Source of the DNA: Actinomycetes bacterium
Lineage (GTDB): Bacteria > Actinomycetota > Actinomycetes > Actinomycetales > Actinomycetaceae
Assembly: GCA_023389315.1 (NCBI GenBank)
Contig: JAEWEQ010000091.1
Span: 1-25,920, forward strand
Direction of reading: 5' to 3'
Length of the DNA: 25,920 nucleotides
Position numbers and translations under genes: made by a program
In this document: positions 7,795 through 15,219 of the stretch, one piece after another
Numbering within the stretch: position 1 is the stretch's first letter
Layout: every line of letters begins with the position of its first letter
Notes under the pieces: model-generated
Database searches by the model: none
What the model was told of the DNA's origin: nothing
The model's input: the letters and a program-made list of their open reading frames with translations, nothing else

Positions 7795-8580
7795 TCACCG
7801 TCCTCGCACCTGGTCGATGGCGTCCCCGAAACGACGTTCCCGTCCGGCAAAGACCAGCAGGTCATCCCACAGGGCTTCGCGCCCGTATTCGGGCCAAGGA
7901 AGCGGATTGAAAGCGAACTCCGCGTAGGCGCACTGCCACAGCAGGAAGTTCGAAATGCGTTGCTCCCCGCCAGTGCGGATCAGCAGGTCCACGTCGGCGC
8001 TACCCGGCCCGTAAAGGCGTTGGCTGAAACTACGTTCGGTAATGGCGCTGGGTTTAATCTGGCCAGCTTGGGCTTGTTCAGCCAAAGCCCGGGCCGCGTC
8101 TACGATCTCGGCGCGCCCGCCGTAGTTGATCGCCATAGTGAAGGTCAAGGTGTCGTTCTGAGCAGTCAGCGCCTGGGCGGTTTCGAGTTCTTTAATGACC
8201 GAGGTCCACAAGCGTGCCCGCCTCCCCCACCATTGGACTTTCACTCCCCAGGAGTTCAACTCATCGCGGCGCCGGCGCAGCACGTCACGCGAATACCCCA
8301 TGAGGAAACGTACTTCCGCCGGTGACCGTTTCCAGTTTTCCGTGGAGAACGCATACACAGTCACCTGTTTCACCCCGGCTTCGATGGCTCCCGCCAGAGT
8401 GTCCATCAAGGCCACTTCGCCCGCTTGGTGCCCGGCGGTGCGCTCCAGGCCGCGGGCGTTCGCCCAGCGTCCGTTGCCGTCCATGATGATGCCCACGTGG
8501 GTGGGCACCTTCGGTAGTTGCGGGGCGTGGTGGGTGCCTGCTCCGGGAGGTGGGACGGGTTTTACGTATTCGTTTTCCAT
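7795..8580 (-). CDS. uppS: Isoprenyl transferase (undecaprenyl/decaprenyl diphosphate synthase)
   Basis: Cis-prenyltransferase that builds the C50/C55 polyprenyl diphosphate carrier for cell-wall precursors at the membrane surface. The catalytic motif HVGIIMDGNGRWA (28-40, Asp34), RTAGHQAG (47-54), YAFSTENWKRS (76-86) and the C-terminal DLLIRTGGEQRISNFLLWQ are present. The 261-residue length is normal. The start at ATG 8580 is favoured over GTG 8586 because AGGAG sits five bases before the ATG but abuts the GTG. The GTG would give a 4-base overlap with recO; either way the two genes are coupled. In actinobacteria recO-uppS is a usual pair. Chain length cannot be read from the sequence. Confidence 0.95.
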   Translation of the reverse strand: MENEYVKPVPPPGAGTHHAPQLPKVPTHVGIIMDGNGRWANARGLERTAGHQAGEVALMDTLAGAIEAGVKQVTVYAFSTENWKRSPAEVRFLMGYSRDVLRRRRDELNSWGVKVQWWGRRARLWTSVIKELETAQALTAQNDTLTFTMAINYGGRAEIVDAARALAEQAQAGQIKPSAITERSFSQRLYGPGSADVDLLIRTGGEQRISNFLLWQCAYAEFAFNPLPWPEYGREALWDDLLVFAGRERRFGDAIDQVRGR

Positions 8581-8582
8581 GT

Positions 8583-9344
8583 TCACTCCTGGCCCGCTGC
8601 AGCGGCGAGTTCACTTTCCATCTTCGGTACCAGCCGGTAGGAACTGATGCGGCGCGTCAGGTGCCATTGCACCCAGGCCGCGGTCAGGGCACTGGCTTCA
8701 CGTCGCGCCACCATGGTGGCCTGCGCGGTGGCAGACCAGTGCCCACTTATCAGATTTATCAACAAGTTTATGGACTCTGGGGCCGGTACGGCGGCTCCCG
8801 CACTGGCTTCACATTCTTCACACACCAGGCCCCCGGCGGCCGGGTCGAACCGGTTCCACTCTCCCCCACTGCCGCACACCGCGCACCCGTGTAGCGCCGG
8901 TGCCCAACCATTTAATGCCATTACTCGCAGCAGGTAGGAGTTCAAGACCAGGTCGGCGGGGTGGCGGCGTTTCGCGAGGGCGTGGAGTGCGCCAAGCAGT
9001 AGCAAGTAGTTGGCTTCTTCGGGGTTGTCTTCGCAGATTTGAACGGTCACTTCCGCGATCACATTGGCGCGTGTGTACAGCTGGTAGTCGCTGGCAATAT
9101 CCAGGCCGTAGGGGCGGATGGTGTCCACTTGGGTGAGGATATCGAGGCTGCGGCCACTGTAGAACATGGCGTTGATGACGGAAAATGGCTCCAGCCTGGC
9201 GCCGAAACGAGATTTGGTGCGGCGCACTCCTTTGGCGACGCAGCGCACCAGCCCGTGGTTGCGGGTGAGGACGGTGATGATGCGGTCGGCTTCGCCCAGT
9301 GGGTGGGTGCGCAGCACGATGGCTTCATCACGGTAGGTCTTCAC
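8583..9344 (-). CDS. recO: DNA repair protein RecO
   Basis: RecF-pathway mediator that loads RecA at gaps together with RecR. It shows the N-terminal OB-fold start MKTYRDEAIVLRTHPLGEAD, a helical middle, and the RecO zinc finger C154-x2-C157 ... C175-x2-C178 around the conserved region GGEWNRFDPAAGG. The 253-residue length fits the family. The frame is open back to 9443, but the extra 33 residues are low-complexity Ala/Pro/Arg, so GTG 9344 was chosen. GGAG lies only two bases before this start, so translation may be weak, coupled or leaderless. The gap to leuA is 104 bases with no clear terminator, so leuA-recO-uppS may be one transcript. Confidence 0.93.
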   Translation of the reverse strand: MKTYRDEAIVLRTHPLGEADRIITVLTRNHGLVRCVAKGVRRTKSRFGARLEPFSVINAMFYSGRSLDILTQVDTIRPYGLDIASDYQLYTRANVIAEVTVQICEDNPEEANYLLLLGALHALAKRRHPADLVLNSYLLRVMALNGWAPALHGCAVCGSGGEWNRFDPAAGGLVCEECEASAGAAVPAPESINLLINLISGHWSATAQATMVARREASALTAAWVQWHLTRRISSYRLVPKMESELAAAAGQE

Positions 9345-9448
9345 CGCTCCATTGTCCCACGCCGGTGCGTCGGCAGCGGCCCGGGCGCGCGGGTACGGGG
9401 GCGAGGACGGCGAGCGGGGCGCGGCAATGCCACACCTCGCCACACCAA

Positions 9449-11206
9449 TCAGCGCAAAGCGCGGTTAACTGCCGAAATAACCGCCCGGTGCGTGGCCACC
9501 GTGATGGACGGGTCAATGCCGACGCCCCACACCACGGTGCCATCTACGTCTACCTCCACGTAGGCAGCGGCGCGGGCATCCCCACCGCTAGAGAGCGCAT
9601 GCTCGGCATAATCCAGGATCGAGGCCTTCACACCCATTTGCTGCAGCGCCGCCACGAACGCATCCACCGGCCCGTTACCCGAGGACTGCACGGACTGTTC
9701 CACCCCGTTACGCAACACGGTGACGTCCAACTTCACGTGGTCGCCCTCGTCGTGACTGATTACGCGGGTACGACCCAGGCGGAACTCACCCCACGGGCGC
9801 AACCCGTCCCCAGCTTCGGCCGGCAAGTACTCGTCGGTGAAGATGCGCCACAATTCGGCGGCATCCACTTCCCCACCGACCTGGTCGCTGTGGCGTTGCA
9901 CGGTGCGGGAGAAGTCGATCTGAAGGCGGCGCGGCAGGTCCAGTTTGTGGACCGAGTGCATGAGGTAGGCGATACCGCCCTTGCCGGACTGGGAGTTCAC
10001 GCGCACGATCGCCTCGTAGGAGCGACCCACGTCGTGGGGGTCGATCGGCAGGTACGGCATGGTCCAAACCACGGCGTCCTCGTCCCCACCGGCAGCTTCC
10101 ACCGCTTTGCGGCGCGCCGCGAACCCCTTCTTGATGGCGTCCTGGTGGGAGCCGGAGAAAGAGGTGTAAACCAAGTCCCCCACGTATGGGTGGCGCGGAG
10201 GGGTTTCCATTTGGGTGCAGTGCTCCACCACCCGGCGCACGTGGTCAACGTCGCGCAGGTCGATTTGCGGGTCAATGCCCTGGGAGAACAGGTTCAAAGC
10301 TAACGTCAGCAAGTCCACGTTCCCGGTCCGCTCACCCTGGCCCAGTAGGCAGCCTTCCACCCGGTCAGCGCCCGCCAGCATTGCCAGTTCCGCCGCCGCT
10401 ACCGCGGTGCCGCGATCGTTGTGGGGGTGTACCGACAGGGCCACGTGCTCGCGGCGGGACAGGTTCGTCGACATCCATTCGATCTGGTCCGCATAGACGT
10501 TCGGCGTGGCGCGTTCCACCGTGGCAGGCAGGTTCAAGATGATTTCGCGGCCCGCATCAGGCTGCCAAATGTCCATCACCTTTTCGCACACTTCGAGGGC
10601 GAAATCCAGTTCCGTGTCAACGAAGATCTCCGGTGAATATTGGTAGCCCACTACCGTGTCATCCCCCAGGATTTTCTCCATCCACTTCATCACTTCGCGG
10701 GTGCCGGCCTGCGCCATCTGCACCGTGGCTGCCTGGTCGTTGCCGAACACGACTTCACGGAAAACCGGGGCGGTGGCGTTATACATGTGCACGTTGGCAC
10801 GCGGTAAGCCTTCCAAGGCAAGCACGGTGCGTTCAATCAGGTCGGCTCGCGCCTGGGTGAGGACGGAAACCGTTACGTCCTCGGGCACCAGGTCGTTTTC
10901 CACCAGGGAGCGCACGAAGTCGTAGTCGGTTTGCGAGGCGGCGGGGAAACCAATTTCGATTTCCTTATACCCCGTCCCAACCAGCAGCTTAAACATCTCG
11001 CGTTTGTGATCCGGGTTCATCGGTTCAATCAACGCTTGGTTGCCGTCGCGCAGATCGGTAGATAGCCAGCGCGGGGCTTTTTCGATGGTCCGCGTCGGCC
11101 AGGTGCGCTCGAACGCGGGTACCGGGTTGGTCTGGGTAAAGGCCCGGTATTTGTGGATAGGCATGGGGCTGGGGGTTTGGGTGTCAATACGCGAACTGGT
11201 ACGCAT
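9449..11206 (-). CDS. leuA: 2-isopropylmalate synthase
   Basis: First committed enzyme of leucine synthesis: it condenses acetyl-CoA with 2-oxoisovalerate. It is of the longer actinobacterial type (585 residues). Visible are the catalytic motif DLRDGNQAL (51-59), metal ligands His260 and His262 in SVHPHNDRGT, GQGERTGN (289-296), and a C-terminal regulatory domain (from about residue 455) likely to sense leucine by feedback. The ATG at 11206 has GGAAGAAAG upstream. A second control layer is visible at the RNA level: a Leu-rich leader ORF and hairpin in the preceding 140 bases. Other leu genes are not in the window. Confidence 0.96.
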   Translation of the reverse strand: MRTSSRIDTQTPSPMPIHKYRAFTQTNPVPAFERTWPTRTIEKAPRWLSTDLRDGNQALIEPMNPDHKREMFKLLVGTGYKEIEIGFPAASQTDYDFVRSLVENDLVPEDVTVSVLTQARADLIERTVLALEGLPRANVHMYNATAPVFREVVFGNDQAATVQMAQAGTREVMKWMEKILGDDTVVGYQYSPEIFVDTELDFALEVCEKVMDIWQPDAGREIILNLPATVERATPNVYADQIEWMSTNLSRREHVALSVHPHNDRGTAVAAAELAMLAGADRVEGCLLGQGERTGNVDLLTLALNLFSQGIDPQIDLRDVDHVRRVVEHCTQMETPPRHPYVGDLVYTSFSGSHQDAIKKGFAARRKAVEAAGGDEDAVVWTMPYLPIDPHDVGRSYEAIVRVNSQSGKGGIAYLMHSVHKLDLPRRLQIDFSRTVQRHSDQVGGEVDAAELWRIFTDEYLPAEAGDGLRPWGEFRLGRTRVISHDEGDHVKLDVTVLRNGVEQSVQSSGNGPVDAFVAALQQMGVKASILDYAEHALSSGGDARAAAYVEVDVDGTVVWGVGIDPSITVATHRAVISAVNRALR

Positions 11207-11276
11207 GCTTTCTTTCTTCCGCCGGATTTTCTATGCCCCGGTTTTGTCCTGGGGGCGGTGCCGGCACCACCAAACT

Positions 11277-11317
11277 CCGCGTCGAGGAGCCGGCTCCGTT
11301 AGTGAGCCTCGACGCGG
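11277..11317 (-). promoter_or_regulatory. leuA leader stem-loop (attenuator candidate)
   Basis: A perfect 11-bp stem: CCGCGTCGAGG (11277-11287) against CCTCGACGCGG (11307-11317), with a 19-base loop containing the palindrome GGAGCCGGCTCC (11286-11297, partly in the stem). On the minus-strand RNA the first arm encodes codons just after the Leu run of the leader peptide, so a ribosome paused on Leu codons would keep the stem open. There is no clear U-tract after the stem, which argues against a simple Rho-independent terminator and leaves translational or structural control open. Confidence 0.75.
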
Positions 11318-11346
11318 CAGTGAAGCAGCAGTTGCGCATAAGCCAT
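11299..11346 (-). CDS. leuA leader peptide (MAYAQLLLHCRVEAH)
   Basis: A 15-codon ORF on the leuA strand reading MAYAQLLLHCRVEAH, then TAA. Three Leu codons in a row (CTG CTG CTT, 11323-11331) end five bases before the leader stem. Such a peptide works as a sensor: scarcity of charged tRNA-Leu stalls the ribosome and changes the RNA fold, raising leuA expression. Leu-rich leader peptides upstream of actinobacterial leuA genes are known from comparative work. TAGGGT (11353-11358) lies six bases before the ATG and fits a -10 of the TANNNT type, so the transcript may begin at the ATG itself; GAGG also sits close upstream. Confidence 0.8.
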   Translation of the reverse strand: MAYAQLLLHCRVEAH

Positions 11347-11352
11347 GTCCTC

Positions 11353-11358
11353 ACCCTA
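11353..11358 (-). promoter_or_regulatory. Possible -10 element of the leuA leader transcript
   Basis: TAGGGT on the minus strand, six bases ahead of the leader-peptide ATG, of the TANNNT form common in actinobacteria. No convincing -35 exists 16-18 bases upstream, where the era terminator begins. Support is positional only. Confidence 0.4.
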
Positions 11359-11378
11359 TGCAGCCACCGGCAACCAAA

Positions 11379-11409
11379 ACGTCCTCGTCCGATATATGGA
11401 CGAGGACGT
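11379..11409 (-). terminator. Terminator after era
   Basis: A perfect 12-bp stem, ACGTCCTCGTCC (11379-11390) and GGACGAGGACGT (11398-11409), with loop GATATAT. On the minus strand it lies just after the era stop codon (11418-11420) and runs into GTTTTGG, a short T-run. It separates the hrcA-to-era gene line from the leuA leader and is the best terminator in the window. Confidence 0.75.
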
Positions 11410-11417
11410 GTGGGAAG

Positions 11418-12398
11418 TTAAAAACCCAAGCGGCCCAGCATCTTCGGGTCAGACTGCCAGTCCTTCGCGGTGCGCACATGCAGCGCCAAATACACCCGTC
11501 GCCCCAGCAACTGTTCGATCTGGCCACGCGCTTGCGTGCCCACCCGCTTCAGGCGCTGACCGCCCTTGCCAATAATGATGGCCTTTTGCGAGTCCCGCTC
11601 CACATACAAGTTCACGTGCACATCCAACATTGGTTCACGCTTCTGCCCCGGCGTCTTTTCCCGCTCAATGATCTCTTCGACCTGCACCGCCAGGGAATGA
11701 GGCAGTTCCTCACGCACCCCCTCCAGGGCGGCTTCACGGATCAGCTCGGCGATCATCACTTCGGTGGACTCATCGGTGCTCATGTCACGCGGGTACAGCG
11801 GCGGGGAGGGGGGCAGTAGCTCCACCAGCACTTCTTTGAGGCGTTCTACCCCGCGGCCTTTGCGGGCCGACACCGGCACGATGTGGGCAAATTCAGCGAG
11901 CTTATCGATGTCCTCCAAGTGGTTGAACAAGCGCGCCTCGTCCGCCGCATCGGTCTTGGTTGCCACCGCCACCACCGGTACCTTCACCGACGCTAACTGC
12001 CGGGCAATGAACTCATCGCCGGGCCCGATCTTTTGGTCCGACGGCAGGCAGAACATGATGGCATCGACATCGCCGAATGATTCACGCACCATGTCGTTGA
12101 GCCGTTCCCCCAGCAGGGTGCGGGGCCGGTGATATCCGGGAGTGTCCACCAGCACCACCTGGTAGTCCTCCCCCTGTATGATGCCGCGCACCGAGTGGCG
12201 GGTAGTTTCCGGACGGTTCGAAGTGATGGCGATTTTCTCCCCCACGAGGGCGTTCGTCAAAGTCGACTTACCCACGTTCGGCCGTCCCACTACCGCCACG
12301 AATCCGGCGCGGAAGTTCGGCGGGAAACTGGCGTCAATCAACCCATCCATGGTGGCGTTAGTTTCTTCGCTCAGTTCTTTTTCGTCAGGAAATTTCAT
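11418..12398 (-). CDS. era: GTPase Era
   Basis: Ras-like GTPase that binds the 3' end of 16S rRNA and aids 30S maturation. G1 GRPNVGKS (38-45), the switch region with ETTRH (64-68), G3 DTPG (85-88), G4 TKTD (147-150) and a C-terminal KH domain with IIIGKGGQRLKRVG (about 284-297) are visible. At 326 residues it has a short N-terminal extension of about 27 residues that looks acidic and unstructured. The ATG overlaps the corC stop as TAATG, so translation is coupled. ybeY, corC and era next to each other form a common ribosome-related cluster in actinobacteria. Confidence 0.96.
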   Translation of the reverse strand: MKFPDEKELSEETNATMDGLIDASFPPNFRAGFVAVVGRPNVGKSTLTNALVGEKIAITSNRPETTRHSVRGIIQGEDYQVVLVDTPGYHRPRTLLGERLNDMVRESFGDVDAIMFCLPSDQKIGPGDEFIARQLASVKVPVVAVATKTDAADEARLFNHLEDIDKLAEFAHIVPVSARKGRGVERLKEVLVELLPPSPPLYPRDMSTDESTEVMIAELIREAALEGVREELPHSLAVQVEEIIEREKTPGQKREPMLDVHVNLYVERDSQKAIIIGKGGQRLKRVGTQARGQIEQLLGRRVYLALHVRTAKDWQSDPKMLGRLGF

Positions 12399-13687
12399 TA
12401 GTTTTCTTCCTCTTCAGTCGGCTCCACCCGCCGGGCCACAATACTGGCGACCTGGCGGCGCCGTCCCTGCGCTTCTTCAGCTGTCATATCAATCCCCAGC
12501 GCTTGGGCGCGGGCCCCCGGCAATGGGACTTTCCCCATGGCTTTGGCCAGTAGTCCCCCAACGGAGTCCACGTCCTCGTCCTCAACTTCCATCCCCAGTA
12601 ACTCACCCAGTTCGATGATGGGGTAACGCGCGGGCACGCGCCACACGCCCGGTTCGATCTCTTCGGGCTCGACCACGTTGCGGTCGTGTTCGTCGGTGAG
12701 TTCACCGACTACTTCTTCAATCAGGTCTTCAATGGTGATCAGCCCGGCGATGCCCCCGTATTCGTCCACCACTAACGCCATGTGGACACGTTCGGACTGC
12801 ATGCGTCGCAACTGGTTATCAGCCAAGGTACTTTCCGGCACGAAGTGGGCTTCGCGACACAGTTGGCGCACCGGGATTTCCCGGTCCCCGGGGTGGTGGT
12901 GCAGGCGGGAGATCATGTCCTTGAAGTACACGATCCCCACCACGTCATCAATATCAGCGCCGATCACGGGGATCCGCGAGTACCCGGAGCGGACGAATAG
13001 GGCGATGGCTTTAGCGACGCTTTGTTCGGCTTGGATGGTGACCATGTCGGTGCGCGGCACCATCACTTCACGCACGTAGGTGTGCCCCAGTTCGAACACC
13101 GATCGCAGCATCTGCCGGTCATCGGCGTCGAAGCCTTCGGTCTCTCCCACTTGGTCCACCACTTCGCGCATTTCTTCAGCCATCTCGGCGCGCGCTTCGG
13201 CCACCGTTTGGGGGGAGGCGGGCAGGAGTTTACGTATCAGGCGCACCAGGGGCAGCCCCAGGTGCCCAGCTTTGACCAGTACCTCCAACAGCGGGGTGAG
13301 CGCCAGGGCCACCCGTTCAGGGTTGCGCCACGCCCATTGCTGGGGAATCAAAGAAATCGCCACGTAGGCAACGGCCCAGTTAACGAAAATGGAGGCCAGC
13401 AGCACCCCCCACCAGCGCCACCCGGTTTCCGTTAGCGCAATGGTGATGGCCACGGTTGCCAACGTTTGGGAGGCGATGCGGGCGGCACGCACCGACAGTA
13501 CAGTGGGGCGGCGCGCTGCTAAGAGGGCGTCGAGGCGGCGGGCACGGGGCCGACCGTCCTCGATAAGATCATCAACGGCGGCCCGCGACAGGCGTGCCAG
13601 GGAACTTTCCGCCGCTACCAGCAGCGCCGCGATGATCACCACCACCGCGGAGGTGGTCAGTAAGAATCCGAGGGGAATGGTGCCCAT
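12398..13687 (-). CDS. CNNM/CBS-pair membrane protein (CorC/HlyC family)
   Basis: Membrane protein of the CNNM (DUF21)-CBS family, linked in bacteria to Mg2+/Co2+ homeostasis; often misnamed hemolysin. From ATG 13687: hydrophobic segments at about 6-28, 68-88 and 92-116 (DUF21/CNNM), a CBS pair (about 208-265 with MVPRTDM, and 275-333 with VVDEYGGIAGLITIEDLIEE), then a CorC_HlyC domain (about 345-425). The frame is open upstream to 13786, but those residues overlap ybeY in another frame and are not family-like. Only GAGAAG precedes the ATG, so coupling to ybeY (stop 4 bases upstream) probably drives translation. The transported ion is not decided by sequence. Confidence 0.88.
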   Translation of the reverse strand: MGTIPLGFLLTTSAVVVIIAALLVAAESSLARLSRAAVDDLIEDGRPRARRLDALLAARRPTVLSVRAARIASQTLATVAITIALTETGWRWWGVLLASIFVNWAVAYVAISLIPQQWAWRNPERVALALTPLLEVLVKAGHLGLPLVRLIRKLLPASPQTVAEARAEMAEEMREVVDQVGETEGFDADDRQMLRSVFELGHTYVREVMVPRTDMVTIQAEQSVAKAIALFVRSGYSRIPVIGADIDDVVGIVYFKDMISRLHHHPGDREIPVRQLCREAHFVPESTLADNQLRRMQSERVHMALVVDEYGGIAGLITIEDLIEEVVGELTDEHDRNVVEPEEIEPGVWRVPARYPIIELGELLGMEVEDEDVDSVGGLLAKAMGKVPLPGARAQALGIDMTAEEAQGRRRQVASIVARRVEPTEEEEN

Positions 13688-13691
13688 CTTC

Positions 13692-14162
13692 TCAGCGCCG
13701 CCCGGAATCTTTACGGTTTGCCAGGAAGGTGAGCAGCAGTTGTCGCTGCAGGGCAAACATGTGGCGTTCTTCCTCTGGCTCCGCATGGTCGTAGCCCAGC
13801 AGGTGCAGCAGGCCGTGCACAGTGAGCAGCAGCATTTCTTCAGCTGCGGAATGTCCCGCTTCCAGGGCCTGCCGGTGCGCCACCTGCGGACAGATCACGA
13901 TGTCCCCGAGGGCGCCCGCTGGCGTGGGGTTGGTGTCGGTCCCGGGGCGGAGTTCATCCATGGGGAAGCTCATCACGTCGGTGGGGCCGGTCAGGTCCAT
14001 CCATTTGATGTGCAGTTCTTCCATCGGCTGGGGGTCGATGAAAATGATGGAGCACTCACAGTGGGGGGAAACGTGGAGTTGTTCGAGGACGTAGGTGGCG
14101 ATTTGGGCGAACTCGGTTACGTCGATGTCAACTTCAGTTTCGTTTAGAACTTCGATGCTCAT
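13692..14162 (-). CDS. ybeY: Endoribonuclease YbeY
   Basis: Zinc-dependent RNase for 16S rRNA 3' maturation and ribosome quality control. The metal motif H116-GLLH120-LLGYDH126 and the upstream TDVMSFPMDE and LGDIVIC strands are present in a protein of 156 residues, the usual size. The start ATG 14162 was chosen because GAAGG is six bases upstream; the frame continues to 14300 inside phoH without family features. It overlaps the phoH end by 29 bases. The phoH-ybeY-corC-era order is conserved across many bacteria and points to shared work in RNA and ribosome metabolism. Confidence 0.95.
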   Translation of the reverse strand: MSIEVLNETEVDIDVTEFAQIATYVLEQLHVSPHCECSIIFIDPQPMEELHIKWMDLTGPTDVMSFPMDELRPGTDTNPTPAGALGDIVICPQVAHRQALEAGHSAAEEMLLLTVHGLLHLLGYDHAEPEEERHMFALQRQLLLTFLANRKDSGRR

Positions 14163-15174
14163 ATCTACCTTCGTTACGTGCGGCACGTGCGGGTTCGGGT
14201 TGTTCTTCGTCCCAGCGTTGATACGCCTCGATAATATCGGACACCAGGCGGTGGCGGACCACGTCGTCGGAGGTGAGCTGACACATGGCGATGTCTTCAA
14301 TCCCCGATAGGATCCGCAGCGCCAGGTTCAGCCCGGACTGGGTGTGGCGTGGCAGGTCGATTTGGGAAATGTCGCCGGTGACCACCACGCGGGAGCGGAA
14401 CCCCAGGCGGGTGAGGAACATTTTCATCTGCGACCCGGTGGTGTTTTGGGCTTCGTCCAAAATGATGAACGCGTCATTTAGGGTGCGACCACGCATGTAA
14501 GCCAGGGGCGCCACTTCAATGGTGCCCGCGGCGATCAGGCGCGGCAGGGCTTCAGCGTCGATCATGTCGGCCAACGCGTCGTATAGGGGCCGCAGGTAGG
14601 GGTCAATCTTTTCCGTGAGGGTACCGGGTAGGAACCCCAGTGACTCCCCCGCTTCCACTGCCGGGCGGGTGAGGATGATGCGGCGCACGTCCCCGCGCAG
14701 CAGCGCCGCCACCGCCATTGCCATCGCCAGGTAGGTTTTACCGGTACCGGCTGGCCCCACCCCGAAGGTGATGGTGTTGTTGGCGATCAGTTCCACGTAG
14801 CGTTGCTGCCCCGCGGTCTTGGCCTTAATGGCGCGACCCTTGACGTTCAAGATGGCGTCGGAGCTGGGGGCGGCGGTGCCGGTTTTCCCCAGTAGCGCCA
14901 CCGCCTGGTCCACCGTGTCGGCGGACAGGTGCCGTCCGGCGCGCGCCAGGGAGATCAGTTCGCGCACCAGGTCCGCCACCGTGGTGACCGCTTCAGAGGG
15001 CCCGGTGATGGTGATGTCGTGTCCCAAACTGGTGACGCTCACGCCGGGGAAACCGCGCTCTAAGCTGCGCAGCACTTCGTCGGAGGTCCCCAACACGTTC
15101 ACGGGTTCCACACCCGGGTCGATGGTTACTACCACCCGCGCCTGGTCGTCGGACTGGTTAAGGTACTCACTCAT
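14134..15174 (-). CDS. phoH: PhoH-like ATPase
   Basis: PhoH/PhoL-type P-loop ATPase, thought to act in RNA metabolism together with YbeY. Walker A GPAGTGKT (140-147), Walker B FIILDEAQNT (236-245), and the MKMFLTRLGFRSRVVVTGDISQIDLP sensor region are clear. An N-terminal region of about 100 residues looks like a KH-type nucleic-acid binding fold (GVSVTSLGHDITITGP). The C-terminal tail is charged and low-complexity. The 346-residue length is normal. The ribosome site before ATG 15174 is poor (GAAAGAAGAA too far upstream). It follows rsmE after 45 bases and overlaps ybeY by 29. Confidence 0.95.
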   Translation of the reverse strand: MSEYLNQSDDQARVVVTIDPGVEPVNVLGTSDEVLRSLERGFPGVSVTSLGHDITITGPSEAVTTVADLVRELISLARAGRHLSADTVDQAVALLGKTGTAAPSSDAILNVKGRAIKAKTAGQQRYVELIANNTITFGVGPAGTGKTYLAMAMAVAALLRGDVRRIILTRPAVEAGESLGFLPGTLTEKIDPYLRPLYDALADMIDAEALPRLIAAGTIEVAPLAYMRGRTLNDAFIILDEAQNTTGSQMKMFLTRLGFRSRVVVTGDISQIDLPRHTQSGLNLALRILSGIEDIAMCQLTSDDVVRHRLVSDIIEAYQRWDEEQPEPARAARNEGRYEHRSSKRN

Positions 15175-15219
15175 ATGGGGTTCGCGTTCTTCTTTCGCAC
15201 TGGTCGGGGTGTTGTAAGT

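Noticed and set aside
9345..9443. Upstream extension of recO to 9443
   Set aside because: The extra residues are Ala/Pro/Arg low complexity, and the family N-terminus begins at GTG 9344.
9299..10303. Plus-strand open frame of 334 codons across leuA and recO
   Set aside because: It covers the coding strand of two certain genes in reverse and is His/Arg/Gly rich without a domain.
13389..14147. Plus-strand open frame of 252 codons opposite corC and ybeY
   Set aside because: It is antisense to two well-supported genes, with low-complexity composition.
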